Source of the DNA: Romboutsia lituseburensis DSM 797
GTDB taxonomy: Bacteria; Bacillota; Clostridia; Peptostreptococcales; Peptostreptococcaceae
DNA length: 64,000 nt
Assembly: GCF_900103615.1 (NCBI RefSeq)
Contig: NZ_FNGW01000009.1
Coordinates: forward strand, 1 to 64,000
Reading direction: 5' to 3'
The position numbers and the translations under genes were made by a program. Every line of letters begins with the position of its first letter. Position 1 is the first letter of the stretch. The notes under the pieces are model-generated. The model made no database searches and was not told the origin of the DNA. It saw nothing but the letters and a program-made list of their open reading frames with translations. Shown one piece after another: positions 36,531 to 46,509 of the stretch.

Positions 36531-36853
36531 TTCAGAACCATATACACATTTTTATGAAAAAATAAAAAAATATAAATTATAAGAAAATTGAAAATAAAAT
36601 TTAAATATAAATATCATCAAAGTTAAAATATCAACAATAATGTAGTTTATACTTATAAATACTTTATAATAATACATTGTTATAATATAATAATATCTAG
36701 TTGACTATTATTAATAGTTTGTTTATTTATAAAACAAATAGTATTGTTATAAGATGAATGAATATAGTTGATAATTATAATTGAGATATTTTTATAGATA
36801 AATATCTATTTGAAATATATAGTTATTACATAAATTTTTATGGAGATGAAATT
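36531..36853. other. AT-rich gap upstream of tsaE
   Basis: About 320 bp without a supported gene. It contains a perfect palindrome ACTATTA-T-TAATAGT at 36704-36718, overlapping a weak promoter candidate TTGACT (36701-36706) with TATTTA (36724-36729) that could drive tsaE-tsaB-rimI-tsaD. Confidence 0.45.
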
Positions 36854-37306
36854 ATGGTTAATATATACTTAGAAGACGAACAAAAAACAAAGGAAATCGG
36901 ATATAAATTAGGGACTTTATTGCATCCAGGTAGTGTGATTTGCTTAATAGGTGATTTAGGAGCAGGTAAAACTACAATGACGCAAAGCTTAGCAGAAGCT
37001 TTAGAAGTTGATGATTACATAACTAGTCCTACATTTACTATAGTAAATGAATACGAAGGAAAAATGCCTCTTTATCATTTTGATGTTTATAGAATCGGTA
37101 GTAGTGATGAAATGTATGAAATTGGTTATGATGAGTACATAAATGGAGAAGGGGTTTGTATCATAGAATGGGCAAATCTTATAGAAGATATACTTCCAGA
37201 AGAATATTTACATATAGAATTAAAATATAAAGATATGTCGAGAGAGATGATATTAAATCCAGTAGGAAAAAAATATGAAGAAATAGTTGAGGAGTTGACA
37301 AAATAA
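36854..37306 (+). CDS. tsaE: TsaE, ATPase of the tRNA t6A system
   Basis: ATPase that powers the TsaB-TsaD-TsaE complex making t6A37 on ANN-decoding tRNAs. The 150-residue protein has Walker A GDLGAGKTT (about residue 35), the switch-like SPTFTIVNEYEG motif and the HFDVYRI segment. Its stop overlaps the tsaB start by one base. It is first in the tsaE-tsaB-rimI-tsaD operon. Confidence 0.97.
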   Translation: MVNIYLEDEQKTKEIGYKLGTLLHPGSVICLIGDLGAGKTTMTQSLAEALEVDDYITSPTFTIVNEYEGKMPLYHFDVYRIGSSDEMYEIGYDEYINGEGVCIIEWANLIEDILPEEYLHIELKYKDMSREMILNPVGKKYEEIVEELTK

Positions 37307-38022
37307 TGAAGGTTTTAGGAATAGATACATCTTCGTTAGCTGCAAGTGTTGCAGTTATTGAAGACAATAAATTGATTTGTGAGTACACTATAAATACTAA
37401 GAAAACTCATTCTCAAAAGCTTATGCCTATGATAGAAAATATGCTTAAAATAAGCGATATTAATATTAATGAAATAGATGTACTAGCTGTTTGTGAAGGC
37501 CCTGGATCATTTACAGGATTAAGAATAGGAATGTCTACTGCTAAAGCTATATCACATGTTAATAACTTACCTATAGTAGGAGTTAATTCAGTTGAATTAT
37601 TGGCTGCCAATATGAATTTATGTGACAAGAAGATATGCTCTATACTAGATGCACAAAGAACTCAAGTATATATGGGTCAATATAAATTTGAGAATAATGA
37701 AATAGTAGAATTAAAGTCAGTTGATGTAGTAGAAATAGATGATTTATTAGAAGAATTATCGCAAACTAATGAAGAGTGGATAATAGTTGGAGAAGCAGTA
37801 TACAAATACGAAGACAAGATAAAATTAAAATCTAATATACACATACCTGCACCTTCTCATAATGTAAATAAGGCAAGTAGCTTATGCTCTGTTGCTATAA
37901 ATAAATATAATAAAAATATAGATGTATATGATTGTTTCGGAATAAATCCATTATATATAAGAAAATCTCAAGCAGAAGTTCAATATGATGAAAAAATGAA
38001 GAGGATACAAAATGGAAAATAA
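37306..38022 (+). CDS. tsaB: TsaB, scaffold of the tRNA t6A synthase
   Basis: Partner of TsaD in t6A synthesis, an ASKHA-fold protein without its own catalysis. The 238-residue protein has LGIDTSSLAASVAV at the N terminus, the KKTHSQKLMP motif and GPGSFTGLRIGM. It overlaps rimI by 11 bp, indicating tight coupling. Confidence 0.97.
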   Translation: MKVLGIDTSSLAASVAVIEDNKLICEYTINTKKTHSQKLMPMIENMLKISDININEIDVLAVCEGPGSFTGLRIGMSTAKAISHVNNLPIVGVNSVELLAANMNLCDKKICSILDAQRTQVYMGQYKFENNEIVELKSVDVVEIDDLLEELSQTNEEWIIVGEAVYKYEDKIKLKSNIHIPAPSHNVNKASSLCSVAINKYNKNIDVYDCFGINPLYIRKSQAEVQYDEKMKRIQNGK

Positions 38023-38470
38023 TTTAGTAATAGAGCAAATGACATCAAAAGATATAGATGGTGTTTTTCAAGTAGAAAAAAATTGCTTTGAACATCATTG
38101 GTCTAAAGATGCTTTTAAAAAAGAACTTAATAATGATGTTGCAAGATATTTAGTTGCAAAAATAGATAATAAAGTAGTTGGCTATGTTGGAATATGGTTT
38201 GTTATGGATGAAGGCCAGATTACAAATGTAGCTGTACACAGTGACTATAGAGGATTAAAAATAGGAGATAAGCTAGTGAATGCTTTAGTAGAATTATGCA
38301 GAGCTAATAGTATAGTTGCAATGACGTTAGAAGTAAGAGTATCTAATATTGTTGCTCAAAATCTTTATAAGAAATATGGATTTAAACTAGCTGGAATTAG
38401 AAAAGAATATTATAGCGACAACAAAGAGGATGCTATGATAATGTGGAATGATATAAAGGCGGTGAAGTAA
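38012..38470 (+). CDS. rimI: Ribosomal protein S18 N-acetyltransferase RimI
   Basis: GNAT acetyltransferase of 152 residues. It shows the acetyl-CoA loop [15 protein letters not shown] (about residue 75) and [19 protein letters not shown] near the C terminus. It lies between tsaB and tsaD as in B. subtilis (ydiD). Targets other than S18 are possible for this family. Confidence 0.92.
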   Translation: MENNLVIEQMTSKDIDGVFQVEKNCFEHHWSKDAFKKELNNDVARYLVAKIDNKVVGYVGIWFVMDEGQITNVAVHSDYRGLKIGDKLVNALVELCRANSIVAMTLEVRVSNIVAQNLYKKYGFKLAGIRKEYYSDNKEDAMIMWNDIKAVK

Positions 38471-39486
38471 TGAAAGATATAATAACACTATCTATAGAAA
38501 GTAGCTGCGATGAAACTTCTATAGCAGTTTTAAAAAATGGTAGAGAAGTATTATCAAACGTAGTAAACACTCAAATAGAATTACATAAAAAATTTGGTGG
38601 AGTAGTACCAGAAGTCGCATCAAGGAAGCATATAGAAAATATAGATGAAGTTTTAGATGAAGCATTAAAACAAGCGAATATTACGTTAAATGATGCGGAT
38701 CATATAGCTGTAACATATGGTCCAGGTCTAGCAGGAGCTTTACTTGTTGGTTTATCTTATGCAAAAGCACTTGCGTATACAACGGGCAAACCACTAGTAG
38801 GAGTAAACCACATAGAAGGACATGTAAGTGCAAACTATATAGCACATAAAGATTTGAAACCACCATTTATAACTCTTATTGTTTCAGGAGGACATACTCA
38901 TCTAGTAGAAGTTAAAAATTATGGTGAATATGAAATTTTAGGTAGAACTAGAGATGATGCATCAGGTGAAGCATTTGATAAAATAGCAAGAGCTATGGAA
39001 TTAGGTTATCCAGGCGGTCCGATAATTGATAAATTAGCAAAACAAGGTAATAAAAATGCTATAGATTTCCCAAGAGCATATTTAGATGACGGATATGATT
39101 TTAGTTTTAGTGGATTAAAATCAGCTGTATTAAATTATTTAAATGCTAAAAAGATGAAAAAAGAAGATATAATAGTGGAAGATGTATGTGCATCATTCCA
39201 AGAAGCTGTTGTTGAGGTATTATCTAATAAAGCTATAAAAGCTGCAATGGAAAAAGGATATAATACAATAGCTCTTGCTGGTGGAGTAGCATGTAATTCA
39301 GCTCTTAGAGAGAAAATAACAGAGTTAGGTAAGACAAAAAATATAGAAATAAAATACCCACCAATAGATTTATGCACTGATAATGCTGCTATGATAGGAT
39401 GTGCAGGATATTATAACTTCATCAATGGAAGAAGAGATGATATGAGTCTTAATGCAGTTCCAAATCTAAGAATAGGGCAAAGATAA
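38470..39486 (+). CDS. tsaD: TsaD, threonylcarbamoyl transferase
   Basis: Transfers the threonylcarbamoyl group to A37 of tRNA. The 338-residue protein has the N-terminal [14 protein letters not shown], the metal site histidines in [11 protein letters not shown] and [10 protein letters not shown], and [10 protein letters not shown] with [13 protein letters not shown]. The start overlaps the rimI stop by one base. A strong bidirectional terminator follows. Confidence 0.98.
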   Translation: MKDIITLSIESSCDETSIAVLKNGREVLSNVVNTQIELHKKFGGVVPEVASRKHIENIDEVLDEALKQANITLNDADHIAVTYGPGLAGALLVGLSYAKALAYTTGKPLVGVNHIEGHVSANYIAHKDLKPPFITLIVSGGHTHLVEVKNYGEYEILGRTRDDASGEAFDKIARAMELGYPGGPIIDKLAKQGNKNAIDFPRAYLDDGYDFSFSGLKSAVLNYLNAKKMKKEDIIVEDVCASFQEAVVEVLSNKAIKAAMEKGYNTIALAGGVACNSALREKITELGKTKNIEIKYPPIDLCTDNAAMIGCAGYYNFINGRRDDMSLNAVPNLRIGQR

Positions 39487-39516
39487 TTTATTATAAATTT
39501 CTATAAATATAAAACA

Positions 39517-39566
39517 TACAAAAAGGAGTTCAAAGGTGATTAATTTCACTTTTTAAACTCCTTTTA
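39517..39566. terminator. Bidirectional terminator between tsaD and the MATE gene
   Basis: AAAAGGAGTT and AACTCCTTTT pair around a smaller GGTGA/TTCAC-containing stem, with A and T runs on the two sides. It serves two convergent genes. Confidence 0.85.
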
Positions 39567-39572
39567 TTAATT

Positions 39573-40949
39573 TTAATTCATTTCTTTAACTATGTTAGCT
39601 GCCCATTTTTTAGAAAGAGCTCTTGGAACACCAAATATAAATTTAAATATTTCTTCAGCATACGTAAGTAAAACTAAGATATATATTGGAGCACCGTAAA
39701 ATGCTGCTAAGAATGTTAGTGGTATTGAAGCAAACCACATACATCCTAATTCTAAAAATAGTGCATATTTTGTATCTCCGCCACTTCTTAAAATACCGAT
39801 AACTATTAAAGTATTAAATGACTTAAGAGCCATCATAATACCCATAATTACAAATATTTTAGTAATATCAGGAGCTAAACTATCAGAAACACTAAATATT
39901 TTTAGTAAGAATGGTATGTTTAATATTAATAATCCGCCAAATATTAAACCAGCTAAAAAAGTAAGTGCAGAGAATTTTTTTGCATATACAATTGCTCTAT
40001 CTATATTGTCAGCACCTAATTCATTTCCAAGCATTATAGATGCACCAATAGCTATACATACAGCCGTCATTATAAAAAAGTTACCTGTACTAGTAGCTAT
40101 TTGACTAGCTGCTATAGCTGAAGTACCTGCTTTTGAATAAGCGACAGAATATAAAACTGTACCTACCGCCCATGCACTATCATTTAAAAATATTGGCATA
40201 CTTTTTGATAAAAATGAAATAGTAAAATCCTTTGTTATAAGTTTTAAGTCAGAGAATCCAAATCTTAAAACATAGTCTTTTTTCATAAAGTATACATATC
40301 CAAGTATTAAAACTAACTCAACCATTCTAGCAGTAACTGTTGCTATAGCAGCACCTTTTACACCTAACATTGGAAGTCCGAAGTTTCCAAATATAAGACC
40401 ATAGTTTAGTATTATATTAACCACTAATGCAGCTGAACTGCAAAACATACCTAATTTAGGATTTCTTACTCCTCTTGATCCCATACTAAATACAGTACTG
40501 ATAGCAATAAGTGGATAACAAAAAACTACTATGCTAAAATATTGTGTACATAATTTAATAACTTCAGGGTCATAAGAGAATATGTGAATTATATTAGTCG
40601 GTATAACTAAAGCTGGTATAAAGAAAAATAAACTAAGTATTATTGCTAATAAAGTACTAAATCCAGTGACTTTACGTATGTTAGTTACATCACCTTTTCC
40701 AAAAAATTGAGAAATAAATACTCCTGCTCCACCTGTGATACCAGATAATGACATGTTAAATAAGAAGAAAAACTGATTAGCAACACCTATCGAAGCTACT
40801 GAACTTTCTCCTAAACTACTTATCATCATGGTATCTATTACATTTACAGAAGTAGATATAAGTTGTTGAATAATAATAGGTATACATAGTGAAACAAGTA
40901 TTTTATAAAACCTTTTATTATCAGAATCTAAAGTAAATAATCCCTGCAA
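39573..40949 (-). CDS. MATE family efflux transporter
   Basis: Multidrug and toxin extrusion protein, cation-coupled, in the cell membrane. The 458-residue protein has about twelve hydrophobic segments in two halves, with MATE-typical PIIIQQLISTSVNVIDTMMISSLG at the N terminus. Substrate is unknown. It is inserted, on the reverse strand, between tsaD and the ABC-F gene, which are near each other in many Firmicutes. RBS AGAGGTGA. Confidence 0.95.
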   Translation of the reverse strand: MQGLFTLDSDNKRFYKILVSLCIPIIIQQLISTSVNVIDTMMISSLGESSVASIGVANQFFFLFNMSLSGITGGAGVFISQFFGKGDVTNIRKVTGFSTLLAIILSLFFFIPALVIPTNIIHIFSYDPEVIKLCTQYFSIVVFCYPLIAISTVFSMGSRGVRNPKLGMFCSSAALVVNIILNYGLIFGNFGLPMLGVKGAAIATVTARMVELVLILGYVYFMKKDYVLRFGFSDLKLITKDFTISFLSKSMPIFLNDSAWAVGTVLYSVAYSKAGTSAIAASQIATSTGNFFIMTAVCIAIGASIMLGNELGADNIDRAIVYAKKFSALTFLAGLIFGGLLILNIPFLLKIFSVSDSLAPDITKIFVIMGIMMALKSFNTLIVIGILRSGGDTKYALFLELGCMWFASIPLTFLAAFYGAPIYILVLLTYAEEIFKFIFGVPRALSKKWAANIVKEMN

Positions 40950-41119
40950 ATAATCACCTCTTGATATAAAATTTTATGATATAAATAATAGCATAATAAA
41001 TAAATAATGTAACTAGTAAATTTATAAAAGACTATACAAATAATACTATACTAAAAAAAATTTGCATGAAGAGTACAAAAATATTTTTATAAAATATTAA
41101 AAAAAATTCGTGTTAAAAT

Positions 41120-41150
41120 TAAATTAAAAAGAAGCCAAAGTATTGGCTTC
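41120..41150 (-). terminator. Terminator of the ABC-F gene
   Basis: GAAGCCAA and TTGGCTTC pair around AGTA, with a T-run on the reverse strand side. It overlaps the stop codon at 41150-41152. Confidence 0.85.
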
Positions 41151-43063
41151 TACATAAGTTCTTCCCATTGTTCGTAAAGAGAAGATAATTTGTCTTCAAA
41201 AGAAATTTTTTCTTGGCTAACATCTTTTGCTTTGTCAGGATTAGAATAAATTTCTTCTTGGCATAATAACATATCTAATTCTTCTATTTTAATTTCTGTT
41301 TCTTGAATTTCTGTTTCTATTTGTTGGATCTTATGCCTGTTTTTCTTTTGAGCTTCACGCTGTTCTCTTTCTTTACGTTTTTCGTCTTTTATTTGAGTCT
41401 TGGTTTTTTCTTCTTTTTCTTCTATTAAACTCATTTCATAGACTTGTTTCTTTTTCTCTATATAATAATCATAATTTCCTAAGTACTCACAAATACCATC
41501 TTTATCAAGTACTAAAACTTTATCAACAACAGTATTTAAGAAATATCTATCATGAGAAATAGTAAATATAGTTCCTGTATAACCTGATAAAGCTTCTTCT
41601 AATACTTCTTTAGAATCTATGTCTAAATGGTTGGTAGGTTCATCAAGTAATAAGAAGTTTGCATTTGATAATATTAACTTTAATATAGCTACTCTCGCTC
41701 TTTCGCCACCACTTAAAGTAGATATTTTTTTAAAAACTTCTTCATTTTCAAATAAGAATGCTCCAAGCATACTTCTTAAAGCTGTTTGAGTAAGATGAGT
41801 ATTATTTTCCCAAATTTCATCTATTATTGTATTATCAAGATTTAAAGTTTTCTGCTCCTGATGGAAATAAGATACATTTACATTAGTGCCAAATTTTATA
41901 TTTCCGCTTAGTGGTTGAAGTTCATTCATTATTATTTTAAATAATGTTGATTTACCTATTCCGTTAGCTCCAATAAGAGCAACTTTTTCACCTCTATATA
42001 TATCAAGGTTTAAATCTTTAAATAAAATTCTTTCCCCGTATCCCATAGAAACATCTCTTACTTGTAAAACATCATTACCGCTCGTTACAGAAGGATTAAA
42101 TTCAATTCTAGCCCTTTTTCTATCACCATCAGGCTTATCTAAAACATCAACTTTAGAAAGGGCCTTTTCTTTACTTCTAGCTCTTTTTAGATGTTTTTCT
42201 CTACCATAAGCTTTTAATCTCTCAATAGATTCTTCTTGCTTCTTTATCTCTTTTTGTTGGTCTTCAAATTTTTTCTTTTCTATTTCTTTCTCTACAGCTG
42301 ATAATTTAACAAAATCAGAGTAATTTCCATTGTAACTTTTTAATTTTTTATTATGGATTTCAAAAACTCTATTAACTACTTGATCTAAGAAATATCTATC
42401 ATGGGAAATTAGTATAACAGTTCCTCTATATTGCTTTAAAAATATTTCTAGCCATTCTATAGCATCAGAATCTAAGTGGTTAGTAGGTTCATCTAATAAT
42501 AGAAGAGTAGGCTTTTTAAGAAGTAGTTTACCTAAAAGTACTCTAGTTTTTTCTCCACCAGAAAGTATACTTATAGGCTTATCCATATCCTCATCAGAAA
42601 AACCTAGACCTTTTAAAACACCTTTAGCTTCTGATTTATATCCATATCCATTTAACTCAGAAAATTCTTCTAACTTATGAGAATACTCATTCATAATTTT
42701 TTCTAGTTGAGAAGAATTAGGATTAGCACTTTCTTCTGCTATTTTTATTTCTAAATTTCTTAGGTAAGATTCCATATCTATTAAGTCTTTGAAAACTTCT
42801 AACACCTCTTCAAATATAGTGTTATTTGAATGGAAATTAGTATTTTGTTCTAAATATCCTATTTCACAATCTTTTGAAGTGTATATATCTCCGCTATCAT
42901 AACCATATATACCAGAAATTACTTTGAATAAAGTGGTTTTTCCAGTTCCATTTACACCTATTATACCGACTTTATCACCTTCATTTACTGTAAAACTTAC
43001 GTTTTCTAATATCGAATCTATTCCAAAACTTTTATTCAAGTTATTACATGACAAAACAATCAT
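41150..43063 (-). CDS. ABC-F family ATPase (YdiF/Uup type)
   Basis: Ribosome-associated ABC-F protein with two ABC domains and no membrane part. The 637-residue protein has Walker A GVNGTGKTTLFK and GANGIGKSTLFK, signatures LSGGEKTRV and LSGGERARV, and Walker B LLLDEPTNHLD twice. An inter-domain linker and a long charged coiled-coil C terminus (~540-637) follow. ATG 43063 has a perfect GGAGGGA; an in-frame ATG at 43150 lies too far upstream. In B. subtilis ydiF lies between tsaD and rex, as here. Confidence 0.93.
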   Translation of the reverse strand: MIVLSCNNLNKSFGIDSILENVSFTVNEGDKVGIIGVNGTGKTTLFKVISGIYGYDSGDIYTSKDCEIGYLEQNTNFHSNNTIFEEVLEVFKDLIDMESYLRNLEIKIAEESANPNSSQLEKIMNEYSHKLEEFSELNGYGYKSEAKGVLKGLGFSDEDMDKPISILSGGEKTRVLLGKLLLKKPTLLLLDEPTNHLDSDAIEWLEIFLKQYRGTVILISHDRYFLDQVVNRVFEIHNKKLKSYNGNYSDFVKLSAVEKEIEKKKFEDQQKEIKKQEESIERLKAYGREKHLKRARSKEKALSKVDVLDKPDGDRKRARIEFNPSVTSGNDVLQVRDVSMGYGERILFKDLNLDIYRGEKVALIGANGIGKSTLFKIIMNELQPLSGNIKFGTNVNVSYFHQEQKTLNLDNTIIDEIWENNTHLTQTALRSMLGAFLFENEEVFKKISTLSGGERARVAILKLILSNANFLLLDEPTNHLDIDSKEVLEEALSGYTGTIFTISHDRYFLNTVVDKVLVLDKDGICEYLGNYDYYIEKKKQVYEMSLIEEKEEKTKTQIKDEKRKEREQREAQKKNRHKIQQIETEIQETEIKIEELDMLLCQEEIYSNPDKAKDVSQEKISFEDKLSSLYEQWEELM

Positions 43064-43192
43064 AAATTTATCCCTCCTTAAACTACCTAAAATTATAATG
43101 TTTTGGTATAATATAATCAAGGATATTGCATTAGGTTTTGAAAAATGCAATAAAATATTAAGGACTTAAAAAATATCATAGGAGGTGAAATC

Positions 43193-43828
43193 ATGGGATC
43201 TAAAAATATATCTATGGCAGTAATAAGAAGACTACCAAAGTATCATAGATACCTTGGCGATTTATTAGATAAAGACATACAAAGAATTTCTTCAAAAGAA
43301 TTAAGTGATATAATCGGTTTTACAGCGTCTCAAATAAGACAAGACTTAAATAACTTCGGTGGATTTGGACAACAAGGTTACGGATATAATGTTGGCGCTC
43401 TTCACAATGAAATTGGAAAGATATTAGGATTAGATAAACAATACAACGCTATACTTATAGGGGCTGGTAACTTAGGTCAAGCTATTGCTAACTATTCAGG
43501 GTTTAGAAAAGCTGGCTTTGAAGTAAAAGCCTTATTTGATGCTAATCCAAGAATGATAGGGCTGAAAATAAGAGAATTTGAAGTTTTAGATTCAGAGGAA
43601 ATAGAAGATTACGTAAGAGATAATGATATAGATATAGCTATATTATGTATACCTAAAAATGGTGCTCAGAGTATAGTAAATAAGTTAGTTAATGTGGGTA
43701 TAAAAGGAATTTGGAACTTTGCTCCAATAGATTTAGAAGTACCAAAAGATGTAATAGTAGAAAATGTAAACTTAACTGAGAGTTTATTTACACTATCATA
43801 CTTAATGAAAGAAAATGAAGAAATGTAA
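43193..43828 (+). CDS. rex: Redox-sensing repressor Rex
   Basis: NADH/NAD+-responsive repressor of fermentation genes. The 211-residue protein has an N-terminal winged helix (about residues 10-75, SSKELSDIIGFTASQIRQDLN) and a Rossmann domain with GAGNLGQAIA (about residues 91-100). RBS AGGAGGTG. Candidate targets in the window include ptb-buk and cooS, but I did not find a clear Rex operator (TTGTTAANNNNTTAACAA) near either. Confidence 0.96.
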   Translation: MGSKNISMAVIRRLPKYHRYLGDLLDKDIQRISSKELSDIIGFTASQIRQDLNNFGGFGQQGYGYNVGALHNEIGKILGLDKQYNAILIGAGNLGQAIANYSGFRKAGFEVKALFDANPRMIGLKIREFEVLDSEEIEDYVRDNDIDIAILCIPKNGAQSIVNKLVNVGIKGIWNFAPIDLEVPKDVIVENVNLTESLFTLSYLMKENEEM

Positions 43829-43889
43829 ATAATTTATTAATTAATTTAACAACAAGATGCACTAACAAGTTGTTTACTTTTAGTGCATA

Positions 43890-43933
43890 AAATTATAACT
43901 TATCTAATGCTGGGTAAGTTATAATTTTTTATG
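43890..43933 (+). terminator. Terminator after rex
   Basis: AAATTATAACTTA and TAAGTTATAATTT pair, then TTT. A second inverted repeat TGCACTAA/TTAGTGCA lies just upstream (43858-43887). Confidence 0.85.
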
Positions 43934-43936
43934 TAC

Positions 43937-43982
43937 AAAAAAAGCTATCAGTTAGCATAAAACTACTTGATAGCCTTTTTAT
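43937..43982 (-). terminator. Terminator of the ferredoxin gene
   Basis: GGCTATCA and TGATAGCT pair with an inner TAGT/ACTA-like stem, and T-runs follow on both strands. On the reverse strand it ends the ferredoxin transcript. Confidence 0.8.
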
Positions 43983-43990
43983 TGCAAATA

Positions 43991-44161
43991 TTATTCTGGT
44001 TGAGGAGCATCAACAGGACAAACTCCAGCACAAGCACCACATTCTATACAAGTACCAGCATCTATAACGTATTTGCTATCTCCTTCAGATATACATTCAA
44101 CTGGACATTCACCAGCACAAGCACCACAGCTTATGCAAGCATCATTTATTATGTAAGCCAT
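43991..44161 (-). CDS. Clostridial-type 2[4Fe-4S] ferredoxin
   Basis: Low-potential electron carrier of 56 residues: MAYIINDACISCGACAGECP opens the first cluster motif (CxxCxxCxxxCP) and CIECGACAGVCP is the second. Start ATG 44161 has GGGAGGA upstream and the stop is TAA 43993-43991. A TGGTATAAT extended -10 (44208-44200) lies 40 bp upstream on the reverse strand. It is divergent from cooS and a possible electron acceptor for CO dehydrogenase or the VOR complex. Confidence 0.95.
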   Translation of the reverse strand: MAYIINDACISCGACAGECPVECISEGDSKYVIDAGTCIECGACAGVCPVDAPQPE

Positions 44162-44199
44162 CTCAAAATCCTCCCTTAATTATTATTTTATTCAGTAAT

Positions 44200-44208
44200 A
44201 TTATACCA
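44200..44208 (-). promoter_or_regulatory. Extended -10 promoter of the ferredoxin gene
   Basis: Reverse strand TGGTATAAT: a perfect -10 TATAAT with the TGN extension, needing little -35 sequence. The 35 region (TTGTGC) is weak. Confidence 0.6.
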
Positions 44209-44607
44209 AAATTTGGAGCAATGCACAAACCAATTAATTCTACAAGAATGTTAATATTATGACAGCTTATTCTAGCAAAATAAAGTCATATTTAAACGTT
44301 TTCATAAAAATATAGATTTAAATATACATTTATTAAAAAATCAATAAAAGTTAAAATTTAAAATGAATTTTTTATAAATTTAAGGATTTATCTATCTTAA
44401 AAAAATATAAATATATATAAGATAATTTTTTCAAAAATTTATAAAAAAAAATGTTTAAAGGTAATATTTGGGTGGTAAATAATAAATGTAAAAAAAAATA
44501 GTTAAAAATTAGTCAAAAATATATCACTAAAGTCATATCATTATAATCTGATTTATATCTCAAAAAGACTAAAAATTAAATATAAAAAATTCAAGGGGGA
44601 ATTTAAA
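44209..44607. other. AT-rich gap upstream of cooS
   Basis: About 400 bp, very AT-rich, without a supported gene. It must hold the cooS promoter, but I see no well-matched -35/-10 pair and no CO- or redox-sensor operator I can name. A weak inverted repeat ATCTTA/TAAGAT lies near 44394-44424. Confidence 0.4.
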
Positions 44608-46509
44608 ATGTCTTGTAATACTTGTAGAATGTGTGAAAGTGCAGATAAAAAATTGGAAAGCTTTATAGCATCTAAGGATGTAGAAACAGCATTCCACAGA
44701 ACAGAGGATCAAAAAGTTAAGTGCGGATTTGGGCTTCAAGGTGTATGCTGTAGATTATGTGCAAATGGACCATGTAGAGTAACACCTAAATCACCAAGAG
44801 GAATATGTGGAGCAGATGCAGATACAATAGTAGCTAGAAACTTTTTAAGAGCAGTAGCATCAGGTTCAGCTTGCTATTTACATGTAGTAGAAAACACTGC
44901 TAGAAACTTAAAACACTTAGGAGAGACTAAAGGTGAAATAAAAGGTTTAAATGCTTTAAATAATTTAGCTGAAAAATTTGACATAGAAGAAAATGATAAT
45001 CATCAAAAATGTATCAAAGTAGCTGATAAGGTTATAAATGATTTATATAAACCAAGATTTGAAAAAATGGAACTTGTTGAAAAAGTTGCATATGGACCGA
45101 GAGTAAAGAGATGGAAAGAGTTAGGAATAATGCCTGGAGGAGCTAAGTCAGAAGTATTTGATGCTATAGTAAAATCATCAACAAATCTAAACAGTGATCC
45201 AGTAGACATGTTAGTTAACTGCTTAAACTTAGGTATATCAACAGGATTATATGGGCTTACATTAACAAATCTTTTAAATGATGTTATGTTAGGAGAACCA
45301 GTTATAAGAATGGCTCCAGTAGGATTTAATGTTATAGATAAAGATTATATAAACATAATGATAACAGGACATCAACACTCAACATTCTCTCATTTCCAAG
45401 ATAGATTAAAAGATGCTGATGTAGTTGCTATGGCTAAAGAAGCTGGAGCAAAAGGATTTAGATTAGTAGGATGTACATGTGTAGGTCAAGATTTACAATT
45501 AAGAGGGGAACATTATCAAGAAGTATTTGCTGGTCATGCAGGAAACAACTTTACAAGTGAAGCAGTGCTTTCAACTGGTGCAATTGATATAGTATTATCT
45601 GAATTTAACTGTACAATACCAGGTCTTGAGCCAATAGCTGATAAATATAAAGTAAAAATGGTTTGTTTAGATGATGTAGCTAAAAAAGCTAATGCAGAAT
45701 ATATACAATTTGATAGAGAGAATTTAGAGGCTATAAGTACAGAATTAATAAATAAATCATTAGAGTCATACAAAGAAAGAAGAAGCGTAGTAGAAATAGA
45801 TATACCAAGTGATCATGGATATGAACAATCTTTAACAGGTGTAAGTGAAAAGAACTTAAAAGAGTTTTTAGGAAACTCATGGAAACCACTTATAAACTTA
45901 ATAGCAGAAGGAAAAATCAAAGGTATAGCTGCTGTAGTTGGATGTTCAAATATGACTGCTGGTGGGCATGATATAAATACTGTTGAGCTAACAAAAGAAT
46001 TAATAAAGAGAGACATAATAGTACTTTCAGCTGGATGTTCAACAGGAGGACTTGAAAATGTAGGTCTTATGTCTCCAGGAGCTGAGGAATTAGCAGGAGA
46101 TAACCTAAAAGAAGTATGTAAATCATTAGGAATACCACCAGTATTAAACTTTGGACCATGTTTAGCAATAGGAAGATTAGAAATAGTTGCAACAGAAATA
46201 GCAGCAGAATTAGGAATAGATTTACCACAATTACCACTTGTATTATCAGCACCACAATGGTTGGAAGAGCAAGCATTAGCTGATGGAGCATTTGGATTAG
46301 CATTAGGATTACCACTTCATTTAGCATTACCACCATTTATAACAGGTGGAAAACTAGTAACAGAAGTACTTACTGAAAAATTAAAAGATTTAACAGGAGG
46401 TCACGTTATAGTGAATCCAGACCCTAAATCTTCAGCAGATCAATTAGAAGAAATAATAATAGATAGAAGACAAAAACTAGGGTTAAAGGAAGTGGAATGT
46501 TATGCATAG
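44608..46509 (+). CDS. cooS: Anaerobic Ni-Fe-S carbon monoxide dehydrogenase
   Basis: Oxidises CO to CO2 (or the reverse) with a Ni-4Fe-5S C-cluster; cytoplasmic homodimer. The 633-residue protein has the N-terminal D/B-cluster cysteines in CGFGLQGVCCRLCANGPC and GICGAD, a His in MITGHQHSTF (255-257), and C-cluster candidates in GCTCVG (289/291), EFNCTIPGL, VGCSNMTAGGHD, SAGCSTGGLE and FGPCLAIGR. SD AAGGGGGA. A CooF-like protein and a flavoprotein follow; no acetyl-CoA synthase or CooC maturation gene is in the window. Confidence 0.95.
   Translation: MSCNTCRMCESADKKLESFIASKDVETAFHRTEDQKVKCGFGLQGVCCRLCANGPCRVTPKSPRGICGADADTIVARNFLRAVASGSACYLHVVENTARNLKHLGETKGEIKGLNALNNLAEKFDIEENDNHQKCIKVADKVINDLYKPRFEKMELVEKVAYGPRVKRWKELGIMPGGAKSEVFDAIVKSSTNLNSDPVDMLVNCLNLGISTGLYGLTLTNLLNDVMLGEPVIRMAPVGFNVIDKDYINIMITGHQHSTFSHFQDRLKDADVVAMAKEAGAKGFRLVGCTCVGQDLQLRGEHYQEVFAGHAGNNFTSEAVLSTGAIDIVLSEFNCTIPGLEPIADKYKVKMVCLDDVAKKANAEYIQFDRENLEAISTELINKSLESYKERRSVVEIDIPSDHGYEQSLTGVSEKNLKEFLGNSWKPLINLIAEGKIKGIAAVVGCSNMTAGGHDINTVELTKELIKRDIIVLSAGCSTGGLENVGLMSPGAEELAGDNLKEVCKSLGIPPVLNFGPCLAIGRLEIVATEIAAELGIDLPQLPLVLSAPQWLEEQALADGAFGLALGLPLHLALPPFITGGKLVTEVLTEKLKDLTGGHVIVNPDPKSSADQLEEIIIDRRQKLGLKEVECYA

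Noticed and set aside
44162-44607. Rex operator before cooS
   Set aside because: Looked for TTGTTAANNNNTTAACAA or TTGTGAA palindromes; no acceptable match.
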